Below are positions 23,378 through 34,600 of a DNA stretch of 64,000 nucleotides, one piece after another. Origin of the DNA: Ischnura elegans (taxonomy: Eukaryota; Arthropoda; Insecta; Odonata; Coenagrionidae); the NCBI RefSeq assembly GCF_921293095.1, contig NC_060254.1:113360917-113424916 (forward strand). Direction: 5' to 3'. The notes under the pieces were generated by a model. It was not told the origin of the DNA. It ran no database searches and worked only from the letters and a program-made list of their open reading frames with translations. The position numbers and the translations under genes were made by a program. Each line of letters begins with the position of its first letter. Positions within the stretch are counted from its first letter, which is position 1.

Positions 23378-23523
23378 GTAAGTTCTCAATAGGTAAATAA
23401 CACCATATCATGAATTCTAATTACCATGAAAGACTCACGACCGACAAAGTTTTTGTCGGTTGTGAGTTTTTCATGGTAATTAGAATTCATGATATAGTAT
23501 TATTTACCCATTGAGAACTTACA
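23378..23523. repeat. 146-bp palindrome
   Basis: TGTAAGTTCTCAATAGGTAA and the rest of the left arm is matched by an inverted right arm ending at 23523, meeting at ACAAAG/TTTTTGT. A few mismatches show that it is not brand new. It could be a fold-back MITE. No coding. Confidence 0.85.
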
Positions 23524-24138
23524 AAACTTACTCGGCCACTTAAATAACTCTGCGAAAAATGAGATTCTCACGGCTAATTCACGCACCCCCAGCATCCAGC
23601 ATTGTTAAGTGGCTCGTACTTACTTGGAAACCTTGAGATGTTAATGAGAGTAAATTCTTATTAATTTTGACAGTAAATAAGACATCACATAGCCCACGAG
23701 CATTAAAAAGCTTACCCTAAAGCCTGACGAAATAAAATTTTTAAATAAAAATTGCCGATGAAACAGGATTGCTGACTCTAGGAGGATCTAGGAGGATATG
23801 GCACGATGGCACCAGATGGCACCACCCGCGAAAGAAAATAGTCCCAGACCGAATACAGTTTTATCAATGAGATACAATTTTATCGATGCATATGAATTTG
23901 CCAGTCCTCTTGCATCTTTTTTCGTCATTAAAGGAAATAAAGAAACAAAACCTTCTAAGTAACTTCCTAAGCGCGATTTTTGTATCTTGATTGTCCACCC
24001 TCGTATTTAGGTACGAAAACTTCCTGTGCCGTCTGGGTTTGGCCCTTTCAAATTCTCAAGCAGAAAAACCAATTATTCAACATGCTCAGCCAGCCGGTTT
24101 TGACGTCTCCATGTTACAGTATTACTGCAGAAAATTGC

Positions 24139-24184
24139 CTTGTGTGACTTGTGTGTACTTGCAAGTACACACAAGTCACACAAG
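24139..24184. repeat. Perfect 46-bp palindrome
   Basis: The left arm ends at GTGTGTACTTG and the right arm begins CAAGTACACAC, with 23 bp each and no loop. A CA/TG-rich stretch continues to 24215. It would extrude as a cruciform or form an RNA hairpin; function unknown. Confidence 0.9.
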
Positions 24185-25963
24185 TGTGTCACACACATGT
24201 GTGCACTTGTGTGACTGGGCAAATACTTTCCTACCAAAATTGAAAGATTTCGGAAGCATTGGAATTTTTATTAAAAATTATATCAACGATTTTTATGGAT
24301 CTTGAATCTTCCTGGAATTCAAGTGGACGAAGCGAACGAACTATAGAACTAAGCTTTAGTTTTTAAGAACAAAAAAATCTATATTTCTCACTTCATTTAC
24401 TCAACCTTAAAAACTCTTGCTTTTTTAAGTTCAAGAAAGAAACTAAACGCTACGAATGAATATCACATCGGACGGACGCAGTAATAAAAAAGGCTTAAAG
24501 AGCCTTGTGATGTGAAAACTTCCCTTTCCACGCGCCTCACCTCGGCGAAGATGGAAAGGGAAAAAGGGTATGGGTTGTTGCCTTTCACGGAAACAGTTCA
24601 TCTTTCTCTCTCTTAAGCATGCCGACTTAATCTCTTCACTTTACTTCAATACCCGAGCCATATTTCTTATGCGCGGGATGGTTCCGAAAAAATCCAATCC
24701 TTAGTATTTTCACTCGAGTAATGCGCTAAATGGTCAAGTCGATCTACACATAATCCATTTTAACATCCTCAGTTTAGTGTTTTAACTCAATTAAGACGAT
24801 TATCCATGCTTTAAATGACGATTTTCAGGACAAATGTTTTAAAAAACTTGAAAAATCGGCCTCAGTTACCGAGCCTCAGAGGTCCGCGGCGTGTAGGTCA
24901 GCCTTGACGCGCGATTGAAAAATCGCTCTTATTTCCTTTGTCGCAAACTTTTTTTCCATGATTTCTACTTAGTACTCTTTAGAAATCTCTACTTTATATT
25001 GTGGTTCAAATTCTCCGAGTTATGTTTTTCGTAAACGAAAGAGAATTTCTACTTTATGTCAAATTTCACGTGAAAAACGGGTCGTCCATTTTTCGTTATA
25101 AAACCAGACAAATGAGAGCCAAAATCTTCAAAAGTCATCGAAAGTATAGGCAAAGCACCAGGTCAAAGGAATATTGCGTTTTTTGTTTCATAAAACTCAT
25201 GCCAACGCAACACCACCTGGATAAATTCAAAGAATTTTTGAGGAAAAATGATATATCGCGTCGCATTGAAAAATTGGCCATGTTTGGGCCACTGTATCTC
25301 GCTAAAGGGTCGTATTTATGTAAAATGGCATATAATTCTATGTCTGGTAATGGTTTATGAGTATTAACGCTAATTTTCAAGTCTCCATCCCCAAAAAGGT
25401 CATTTTGGACTTTATTCCAGCTTTTTCCGATTTCGGACCAGTGTGCGCCGGGTAGGAAGACGATCGGCCGCCGCGGCTGGCGTAAAGGTATTCGGCGCCC
25501 ACGTCGACAACTATAGTGTATTCGGCAAACTGAAACTAACAGACCAAGGCATTAGAATGATTAATGGGCTTTAAAAACTGTATTATTACATGAGTTTCAT
25601 GATAGCGTTTCCTGTCGGCAGATTGCTGGACCTACTAGCCTCGAAAGCTCTGTAACCTTAACTACTCGACTCGACATTCGTAATGCTACTCGAAACGCTC
25701 GAGTCGAGTATCAACTACTCGACTCGAATTTTCGAGTACTCGCACTCCCTAGAAGATATGTGTTTTGTTGTTACGATTACGTGGCGCGAAAATTCAAATG
25801 ACTGTTGGAAACGCGGTCGTATATAAATTTGTGCTTTCAAGTACTACTGGAATCGGAATCGATTTTTCACCTTGGCAAGTACTCATTTTCGATTCCGGTT
25901 CTTGGTCGAGAATCGAGGAATCGAAGAATCGAGGAATCGAACCGACCCATCACTAATAATAAT

Positions 25964-27416
25964 AATAATAATAATGATAAGTGTCATGCATGCGTATTAC
26001 ACCATAACCCGGCTTGAAATAGATAAAACTAGTTATAGAAAATACATTTTTGAGAAATTTAAAGAGCATTACCCAGAATGTGTAGTCACCGAACAAAGAG
26101 TAGCTGACCAGAGACGTGCAATTGTATTAAAAAACCTTTTACCAGTTCCAATACTTGAAGAAATAAAACATCAAGTAAGCAAAGAATTGTCCAGAAGTAG
26201 CCTTATACACCCTCCAATAAATGAGGATGAAATCAGTTTAAATGTTGGACCTACATCTAGCGAAGCTGAACCGTCAACAACCCCACGTCCCGCAGAGGAA
26301 TCTAGGAACGAAACTTTTAAAACAGGAAACTCAGGAATCATCAATAGCCAATGCCAAGAAGAACATATTGACACCAATCAGTCCAAAACGACAAATCTTG
26401 AAGAGACTGAAATATCAGAATTGCTAACCAAAACGGTAATAGAATATTACGGTTCAGATCCCAGCCAGCGACCGAAAATTCCAAAAATAAATACATCAAC
26501 GAAGTTTATGCAAACCGTCGCTATGGTCAATAATATCCTACCACAGCTAACCCAGTATTTAAGCAATATTTCCGACATCCATACATTGATTTATGCTGCT
26601 TCTATCACCATTAGTAAACACTTAGGCTTCAAAATCAAACCGAATTCCCGATCTGAAACAGTGCCAGTAAGAAAAGAAACAATTCCACCATGGAGAAAAC
26701 GCTTAGAGAGCGATATAAAACATCTAAGGCAGCAAATTGGTAAATTGACCCAATATCAAAATGGAAATAGATCAAGAAAGTTAGTATCATCACTTAAATG
26801 TGTTTTCAAAAATTTCAACATAGATGTAGCTAATGAAAACCACAGCAGGTATGTCAAAGAGTTGCTCGAACTTAATAAACAAAAACTAGCAGTTAAAGTT
26901 GGGCGCCTTAAAAGATACAATAAGTCTTTCAATAGAAAGGAACAAAACCGGGAATTTAAAACTTCCGAAAAATCATTTTACAAGAAGCTGAGATCATCTG
27001 CAACAACTGACATCGAAGGTAAATTGCCAGATCAGGATGGAGTGTACAACTTCTGGTCCTCAATATGGTCGAATCCAACAGAAAGCAATTCGAGTGCAAG
27101 CTGGATTGGAAACGAAGAAAACTTACACCTCAATTCAGTTGAAATGCAGTTTACTAAAATCTCAACCGAGGACATCAAAATAGTTTTAAGAAAGGCACAT
27201 AATTGGAAATCACCAGGTCCTGATGGAATTCAAAACTTCTGGTATAAACAGTTTACGTCTCTACATGGAGCCATAGCCAAATGTTTTAATGATATTATTA
27301 ATAACCCAACAATCCTCCCTGATTTCTTCACAACAGGGATAACATACATGAAGCCCAAAACAATGAATACGGAAGATCCAACACAATATCGACCCATAAC
27401 ATGTCTACCTACTATA
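25964..27416 (+). CDS. Dong/R4-like LINE 1 (Dong1), ORF part 1, 5'-truncated
   Basis: Non-LTR retrotransposon of the Dong/R4 type, inserted directly after a TAA repeat (to ~25975). Coding begins around VMHAYYTITRLE, which aligns with about residue 150 of the full-length relative at 42.1-46.0 kb, so the 5' end is truncated. The region includes the pre-RT helices and the start of the RT (WKSPGPDGIQNFW, then YRPITCLPT). At 27416 the frame is cut by LINE A; its continuation begins at 39986 in the same frame. The upstream part of the open frame (25872-25975) is hAT1 end plus translated TAA (poly-Ile), not part of this gene. Confidence 0.85.
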
Positions 27417-27428
27417 GGAATTCTCAAG

Positions 27429-28268
27429 ATGGCGTCTCAGCTAAAAAACCTTATTTGTGTGCTCTGCGATAATTTTGTCGAATCAAAGGAAAAACCTGTT
27501 TTTTGTGGTCTCTGTCCTGGTGTATATCACAAAAAGTGCTCTGGTTTGAATGAATATTGTTTGAAAGCTTTAAACGATTCGAACTGTATGTTCTGGAAAT
27601 GTGTTATTTGCCGAGCGAACGCTATCCATCTACCGCAAATGACTGCTGACATCAAATTTCTCAAAGAAGAGGTTCAGAAATTGAAAAGTGATTTTAGCTC
27701 CGCTAAACTCATATCTCCTGCAGTGCCTTCAAAAAACCATCTGAGTGGTGACAAAACGGTGAATTCCGTTGAATCTTCGCACAAGGCTACAGTTAATCGT
27801 CGAAATCAGCATTCAGCTAATGACCTAAGTGCAAAACCTAATAACAACTCAGCCACCCCTTCATCTTCCAAGCCCAAATCCCTGAATTCTAACGTTTCTG
27901 TAAATAAAAGGACAGTGTTGACGAAGAAAGAAGGAGAACAGAAAGTCCCCGTGAGATCGTTTTCTCTTCGCCCGGCCAAAAGGACAGTTGCCGTTTACGT
28001 GGGTCGAATCTGTAAGGATACGACAACCGACGAGGTTAAACAGCACGTCATCAATAATATTGGTATCGATTGTGATTATGTTGATACAGTGTCGGGAAAA
28101 AGCTCTTTTGGCTCTTTTAAAATAGGAGTAGATTCCACTGATCTTGAAAAAATTCTTGATTTGCAATATTGGCCTGTTGATGCTGTGGTCAACAAATTTC
28201 GTTTCAAACGAAATTTCTTCCGTGAGCTCAACTCCACCGATGAATCTACTGCTGAGACAACCTCTTGA
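27429..28268 (+). CDS. LINE A ORF1: PHD-finger protein
   Basis: About 280 residues. The N-terminal PHD-type finger has Cys4-His-Cys3 spacing: CVLCDNF..., CGLCPGVYHKKCSG, then FWKCVICRA. A coiled-coil-like segment (MTADIKFLKEEVQKLKSDF) follows, then a Ser/Asn/Lys-rich linker, and a C-terminal domain starting RTVAVYVGRICKDTTTDEVK that resembles an RNA-binding fold. In CR1/Jockey-type LINEs ORF1 proteins bind the element's RNA. The ATG is only 13 nt from the junction with Dong1, but the junctions and the LINE B homologue (MASS...) support this start. ORF2 begins 21 nt after the stop. Confidence 0.85.
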   Translation: MASQLKNLICVLCDNFVESKEKPVFCGLCPGVYHKKCSGLNEYCLKALNDSNCMFWKCVICRANAIHLPQMTADIKFLKEEVQKLKSDFSSAKLISPAVPSKNHLSGDKTVNSVESSHKATVNRRNQHSANDLSAKPNNNSATPSSSKPKSLNSNVSVNKRTVLTKKEGEQKVPVRSFSLRPAKRTVAVYVGRICKDTTTDEVKQHVINNIGIDCDYVDTVSGKSSFGSFKIGVDSTDLEKILDLQYWPVDAVVNKFRFKRNFFRELNSTDESTAETTS

Positions 28269-28289
28269 CTAGGAACATCGCTACCTCTC

Positions 28290-29079
28290 GTGACAGAACG
28301 ATCACTTTCCGTGCTGCATTTAAATATACAGTCCCTACGAAACAAACTTCTCGAACTTGAAGCCTTATTAGATACCTTTCATCCTGATGTGCTGTGTCTT
28401 TGTGAACATTGGCTGACCTTACAAGAACTTCCTACTATCTCACTTCATGGGTATATCGTTGCAGATGCGTATGCCCGTACTCATCATAAAAACGGCGGCG
28501 TCATCATATTCGTCAAAACTAATCTAACAATTGTGTCAAACCAATTTTCTAGTCTGCAACTAAATGAAGAGCGAACTTTTGAGTGCTGTGTTACTTGTTT
28601 AGCTTTAAATAATCATAAGAAGCTGTATATATTAAGTGTGTACAGATCTCCACTTGGTAACTTCACAGTGTTTCTAGATAAACTTGGCTATTTATTAGAT
28701 GAACTTTATAATGTTGGTAACAACGTCCACATCATTCTAACCGGTGATTTTAATTGCAATTTACTAGTTGATGATAATTCATCTAAAGATTTCTTGAGAT
28801 TGCTTAAATCCTATAATTTAATGCCTACGATTACAGCTACACCCACCAGAATTACACCAAATTCACAATCACTGTTGGATAATATTGTTTCTAATATAAA
28901 CTTAAATAATGTAAATACTAAAGTTCTCAACTCCACCATATCTGATCACTTTCCCGTATTATCTTATTTAAACGTAGACCCACGTACACATTGTCAACAT
29001 TCACATCTCACCAGAGTTTATTCGCAAGAAAACATTGACACATTTATATCCCTATTGGAATCCTCTGACTGGTCTGTTA
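28290..29079 (+). CDS. LINE A ORF2, endonuclease part
   Basis: Apurinic/apyrimidinic-type endonuclease: LSVLHLNIQSLRNKL at the start, LCEHWL, VYRSPLGN, LTGDFNCNL (metal/catalytic GDFN) and ISDHFPVLS (catalytic SDH). It nicks target DNA to prime reverse transcription. The frame is cut near 29080 at AAT codons by inverted LINE B; ORF2 resumes near 37757. The extension to 29210 in the raw frame reads the 3' end of LINE B in reverse and is not part of the protein. Confidence 0.85.
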
Positions 29080-29223
29080 TATATAATAATAATAATAATA
29101 ATATATTTATTAACTCCGTCGGGATACAATTATCCATGGGTTTCGTCAAGATACAGAGAGACATAAAAGAATCACACAACACAGCTTACAAAATATCAAA
29201 AAATTCTTGAACACTAATAACAT

Positions 29224-31335
29224 TTATAAAATATCATTAAAAAATTCTTGGACACTATAATAACCTTTGTTACATAGCAAGTTTCTCAATCTATTCTTAA
29301 AAACCTTTTTTGAGGAAAGGGATTTCATATCAGAGGGAAGCCTATTGTAGATTGCAGCAATAGAGTGATATGGTCCCTTCTGGCATTGTCTAAATGAATA
29401 CAGATAACTGTGAATGTCACTTTTTGATCTAGTGTTGTGACTGTGAAAATCAGAGTTAACACGGAAGTAATACGGATAGCACTTCACAAACATGGCACAT
29501 GAGAGAATGTAAACACATGGAAGTGTGAGGATCTTGAGGGACACAAACAGTGGCCGACCACTTGTTCGTATTGGAACTTTACAGATGGCCTTAATGGCTT
29601 GTTTCTGTAAAGAGAAGGCTTTAGCTGCAGTAGGGGAGTTACCCCAAAACATGATACCATATGACAATAGTGAGTGTACTTTGGCAAAGTACACAGCTTT
29701 TAGAACATATATAGAAACAAGAGGAGAGAGTTTCCTTATCATATAAATACCTACTGAAAGTTTCTTATTAATTTCAAAAACATGAGTTGACCAGTCAAGA
29801 GTGTCATCAAGCTGTAGACCTAATAATTTCACGGTGGACGAGGTGGAGAAATCCGAATGAGGAGGCAGAGTAGGAATCTCATGAGAGAACTTGTTGCGAA
29901 AGAGAATACAAGTGGTTTTAGCCTCATTCAGAACCATTCTGTTAAGGTGGCACCACTGCAACATCTCATCTTTTGTAGTCGAGGCCAAATGATCCAAGAG
30001 AGGTAAAGTACTAGCGGATAAGAGATTAGAAGTATCGTCAGCATACATAACAGTGGAGCAATATGAGAAGTGTTTAGGAAGATCATTAATGAAGAGGAGA
30101 AACAGTAGAGGACCAAGGATAGAACCTTGAGGTACTCCAACCGGTACTTTCAAGGGACTGGATTTAATTTCCACCACTCCTGCAAGTGATTGATGAGTGT
30201 AACTCACAAACTGCGATCTGTCACTAAGGAATGATGATATCCAATTATAAGAGTTATTAGTGATTCCCAAGCACTGAAGTTTGGACTTGAGAACTTCATG
30301 ATCCACACTGTTAAAAGCGTTTTTGAAGTCAAAAGAGATGCCTAAAATGTGATGTTTATTGTTCAGTCCAAGAATAACATTATTTAGGAACTCGAAAATA
30401 GCAGAATTAGTGGACCGGCCAGCTCTAAAACCATGCTGAGAGTCAGAAATTAAATTAAATCTCTGGAGGTACTTAATTAATCTATGATGGAAGAGTTTTT
30501 CAAAGATTTTTGAAAATGTTGATAGAATGGAAATAGGTCTGTAATTAATAGACTCTGAAGGGCAGCCTTTCTTGGGAATTGGAATTACCCTGGCCAGCTT
30601 TAGGGCAGAGGGAAAGACACCAGAGCTGAATGAGAGATTGATGATATCAGTCAATGGAGGAGCAATTAAGTTTGATGAAGCTATTATAATACTAGGAGGA
30701 ATGCCATCAGGCCCGGGTGAGGAATTACCCAGGGAGATGATGGTTCTTTGAACCTCATGAGGGTCAGTGGGATGTAGAAAAAAAGAGTGAGGAGAAGTCC
30801 TCCACTGCAAAATAGGTCGAGTAGACCGATTGGAAAGAGGCAAATAACAAAATTGCTGGTTAAAATTATCAGCAATATTTTCAGGGTTATCTTCCAATAT
30901 ACCTCCAAAATCAATGCTAGTGCTGCCAGGGCAGTTAGGGGAGTTAGTATTCTCCTTAATTACTTTCCAAGTATCTCTAATAATGTTAGTTGATTTACTT
31001 AGAAAGTTATTAATGGCAGCCTTCTTCTCGCCAATAACACGGGACTTGAGTTGCTTTAGAGCATCAAGATATGCACTGCGAAATGCGTTGTCAACAAATT
31101 TACTCCTGTAATGAAGTTCACGTACATGAGCAGATAGGGCTTTCAGCTCAGGGGAATTGGGCTTGAATCCACCGTGAGGGTGTTTTTTTCTAACTTTTCT
31201 AATGGGAAAACAAGCTTCAAAATATGACATGAATATATTTAAAAAGGCCTTAAATTTAGCATCAACATCAGAAGTCTGTGATACATCCTCCCAAGACTCA
31301 CTTGATAACTCACAAACAAACTCCTGGATGGCATC
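29224..31335 (-). CDS. LINE B ORF2, reverse transcriptase part
   Basis: Resumes after the gypsy 5' LTR at DAIQEFVCELSS and runs to a stop at 29224. RT blocks: SPGPDGIPPSIIIASS, NYRPISILSTFSKIFEKLFHH, HGFRAGRSTNSAIFEF, DFKNAFNSVDH, GVPQGSILGPLLFLLFINDL and the active site MYADDTSNLL. C-terminal FWGNSPTAAKAFSLQKQAIK and LTLPCVYILSCAMFVKC match LINE A. No stops. The 3' UTR is about 140 nt. The plus-strand frames in this interval are shadows. Confidence 0.85.
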   Translation of the reverse strand, partial: DAIQEFVCELSSESWEDVSQTSDVDAKFKAFLNIFMSYFEACFPIRKVRKKHPHGGFKPNSPELKALSAHVRELHYRSKFVDNAFRSAYLDALKQLKSRVIGEKKAAINNFLSKSTNIIRDTWKVIKENTNSPNCPGSTSIDFGGILEDNPENIADNFNQQFCYLPLSNRSTRPILQWRTSPHSFFLHPTDPHEVQRTIISLGNSSPGPDGIPPSIIIASSNLIAPPLTDIINLSFSSGVFPSALKLARVIPIPKKGCPSESINYRPISILSTFSKIFEKLFHHRLIKYLQRFNLISDSQHGFRAGRSTNSAIFEFLNNVILGLNNKHHILGISFDFKNAFNSVDHEVLKSKLQCLGITNNSYNWISSFLSDRSQFVSYTHQSLAGVVEIKSSPLKVPVGVPQGSILGPLLFLLFINDLPKHFSYCSTVMYADDTSNLLSASTLPLLDHLASTTKDEMLQWCHLNRMVLNEAKTTCILFRNKFSHEIPTLPPHSDFSTSSTVKLLGLQLDDTLDWSTHVFEINKKLSVGIYMIRKLSPLVSIYVLKAVYFAKVHSLLSYGIMFWGNSPTAAKAFSLQKQAIKAICKVPIRTSGRPLFVSLKILTLPCVYILSCAMFVKCYPYYFRVNSDFHSHNTRSKSDIHSYLYSFRQCQKGPYHSIAAIYNRLPSDMKSLSSKKVFKNRLRNLLCNKGYYSVQEFFNDIL

Positions 31336-31519
31336 TGTGGTATCTCTAAGCCAATATGTGTTGGCGGCACAGGTTGTGCTTTTGTTTTACGAATTATGCT
31401 TGTCAATTGTTTTGTATGAGAATGGGAGTCTGAATAAAAGCCGTTGTAGTAGAACCACGTTGTCCCCTGGAGTTAGTGATTGATCCCCTGAAAGCTGGCG
31501 AATCCTCGAAGACACGACA
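31336..31519 (+). repeat. 5' LTR of the gypsy element
   Basis: Starts TGTGGTATCTCTAAGCC and ends GAAGACACGACA. Contains the likely polyadenylation signal AATAAAA at about 31434. Preceded by GCATC. Confidence 0.9.
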
Positions 31520-31623
31520 TTGGCGACGAGATTAATCGAACTTGCGTGTATTGTTTTATTTGGGACATTGATAGTAACTTAATTGTTTGATATTTTTTGC
31601 GTCAACTGTGAAAAAGCACGTGT

Positions 31624-34600
31624 GTGACAATGGCGGTCAATTTCAAGACGGACGATCTTGAGAAATTTAATCCGGACGAGCAGACAGTCGACGAGTGGTT
31701 AGAACGATTGGAAGTTTATTTGAGCTTAATGAATGTGACTGAACAACGGGACAAAATTAGTGCGCTGCTTCACTTCAGTGGCCCCAGAGTATATACCGTA
31801 CTGCGCCAAGCCTGTTTGCCCATTAAGCCTGCGGAGAAGACTTTTGATGAACTGTGCAACATTTTCAGGGCAAATTATGAGTCCCAGCCCCTTTCCAGAT
31901 CCTATCGGCGCAAATTGGCTATTCGTGTTCAGCATCCGAGTGAATCAGTGACACAATTTGCAAATGCGCTGCGTGTTCTTGTCAGCAAATGTGATTACCC
32001 TAATGCTTATTTGGAAACTGTGTTGGTGGACACGTTTACGCGAAATGTTAGAAGTGCCGAGTTAAAGGCAAAATTTGATAAGGCCAAGGCTGACGACATC
32101 ACTACGCTTTCCAAGTGTTTGGAGCTAGCGAGATTGTTTGAGAGTTTTGAAGAGGCCAAGCAGAGCCGGGCTACGGACGTAGTGTGTAAGACGTCCAGCA
32201 GGGCGCGTGTTCCCTTTGTGAGAGGGCGTGGAGCTTCCCAGCTCTACAGCCGAGATGGCGCGCAGAATCGTGGCGGCTTTAGTCAGCACGGGAGTCATGG
32301 TGGATATGAACCGCAACAACCTAGAGATCCAAGAGGGAAGAGATCTCAACCATCGCAGCAGTCTAGAGGAAGGGCCTATGGAGGGTCCGTGCGGTGCTAT
32401 GCCTGTGGCGATGAGGGTCACAAATCGTTTAACTGCCGGTTCAAGAGTTATACTTGTAATGTGTGTCACCGCCAGGGGCACATTAAGAAGGCGTGTCCCG
32501 TGTCCAGGACCAAAGCTGTGGTGGATGATGAGCTGCAGCAAAGTGATGAAATCGAGGATTTGAGCCACTTACAAGATGAAGTTTACATTTCGAAGTATGT
32601 GTTGTCCCACCATGTGGAGAGTAAGAGGATTCGTGAAGTCAGTGTAGGTAACAGTGATAGATGTTGGGAAAATGTGTGTGATGACGAGCTTGATGTTGAG
32701 TTTGAAGCTACAAAATTGTCAATGTGTATTCAAAGTGAAATGCAAATATGTGAAGGTCATGAGGGAAATATTAGTGATATTACGGACTTTGATTGTGCAA
32801 ATTTCAGAGGGGAAAGTGATTCTTGTATGCATTATGACTTGGTGAAGTTAGTTGAAGGCATGCGTGAAGGTAAGAGTAGTCAGAGCTTGATGGTGAAAAT
32901 TAATATAAATGGAAAGGATATGGCCATGGAAGTAGATAATGGTTCGAGACATAGTTTAATTACACGTACTAGATTTTCTACTATGTTTCCAGGTATTGTT
33001 GTGCGAGGCACTAATGTGAAAATTGCATCATTGAGTGGGCATTCGTTGTGTGCGGCAGGTGAAGTGCCAGTGGTTGTTCATGAGCGAGGGCAGAAACATA
33101 GGTTGAGGTTAATCATTTGTGATAATCAAGATGATTTTTTCCCTTTGCTAGGCAGGGAGTGGTTGGATGCCATAGTGCCCGAATGGCGTTCATTGCTAGG
33201 TTTCAAACAAATTTCTGAGGAGTCTCAAGTAAAGGCAGTGTTCAACGCTGAGAATGATAACGTGAGTGCGGAGTTGGGACAGTTGAAAGCAAAGTACCCG
33301 TCTGTGTTTAATGATGATGGCAGTTCATGTATTGAGGGGTTCACGGCCTCAGTAGTGTTAAAGCCAAATTCTCGTCCAGTGTTTCATAAAGGGTATTCTG
33401 TTCCCTACAGTGAGAGAGAGAGAGTAACTACCGTGCTAAGGCAGAAAGTGCAGGAAGGGAGGTATGTCAGGGTGGAAAGGTCAGAGTGGGCATCGCCTGT
33501 GTGGCCAGTGCCTAAACCCAACAGTAGTGACATACGGGTAGTTCATGATTACAAGCGAACTGTTAATCCTTGCATTGTTGTCGACCATTATCCTTTACCT
33601 GTACCTGTTGATATTTTTAATGCCATGAAAGGATGTTCATGTTATTGTGTGTTGGATTGTGCTGATGCGTTTATGCAGCTGAAATTGGATGAGGAGTCCC
33701 AGGGTATATTGGTTCTTAATACTTGCATTGGTTTGCTCAAGCCCACTAGATTGCCATATGGACTAGCTAGTGCAAGTGCGTGTTTTCAATCTGTCATTGA
33801 TCAAATTTTGCAAGATTTGAAATGTACAAGGGCGTATATTGACGACATTATTGTGGGGGGAAAAGATGTCGAAGACTGTAGGCATAACTTGAATGCAGTC
33901 TTGAGTAGGTTGGAGAAGCACAAGGTAAGGGTCAAGTTTGAAAAGTTAAAATTGTACCAAAGTGAGGTTGACATATTGGGTTATGTACTGGGCCATAATT
34001 TTTACAAACCATCACCTAGGAAGGTGAAAGCTATTCTCAACTGTGCTACACCTAGAAATCCCTCTGAGGTTCACTCCTATGTTGGAATGTTAAACTTCTA
34101 TTCCAAGTTTCTTCCTAAAGCTAGTACGCTGTTCAAGCCGTTGTATGACTTGTTGGCAAAGGATGCAGTGTGGGAATGGAATGACCGATGTGAAGAAGCA
34201 TTTAATTTGAGTAAGCAAATGTTGGTTGATAGTAATGCATTGGCTGTGTATGATCCATCCAGGGAGCTAGTTTTAGTATGTGATGCATCCCCTGTAGGCA
34301 TAGGTGCCGTGTTGGCTCAAAGAGATGGGAAGGAAGAGCGGCCAATAGAGTTCATGTCAAAAATGTTGACTGCAACACAGCAGAGGTATTCACAATTAGA
34401 AAGAGAGGCATTAGGAACAATAGTATCTTTGCAAAAGTTTCACAAATATTTGTGGGGGAGAAAGTTTTCCATTGTAACGGATAATATGCCACTAAAGTCC
34501 ATGTTTTCTCCTACGAAAACAACGCCTAAGGTATCCGCTCAAAGGCTTCAAAGATGGTCTGTAATTCTGGGAAACTACCACTATGAATTGGAGTATAGGA

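Larger units (their letters stand above)
22665..25750. mobile_element. Second hAT-like element nested in hAT1
   Basis: The left end TAGGGATGTGC and inverted right end TAGGGAGTGCG are both followed inward by repeats of TCGAGTCGAGTA/ACTCGACTCGA, a layout common among hAT ends. No clear 8-bp duplication is visible. The interior (3 kb) has two palindromes and an unassigned 119-codon frame at 25001-25360, but no transposase motif. Confidence 0.5.
18837..25955 (-). mobile_element. hAT transposon (hAT1) with nested insertions
   Basis: The left end TAGTGATGGGTCGATTCC and inverted right end TAGTGATGGGTCGGTTCG are hAT-type terminal repeats. Both ends continue into many copies of the CGATTC word. ATAATAAT flanks each side (18829-18836 and 25956-25963), an 8-bp duplication as hAT elements make, although it lies in a TAA microsatellite and is therefore not unique. 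Between the ends are a piggyBac (19044-22122), a C-terminal hAT transposase remnant (22289-22680) and a second hAT-like element (about 22665-25750). The transposase N-terminal part is missing, so the copy is inactive. Confidence 0.75.

Noticed and set aside
29484..31111. Several plus- and minus-strand frames inside LINE B
   Set aside because: Shadows of the LINE B RT, which occupies this interval in one long frame.
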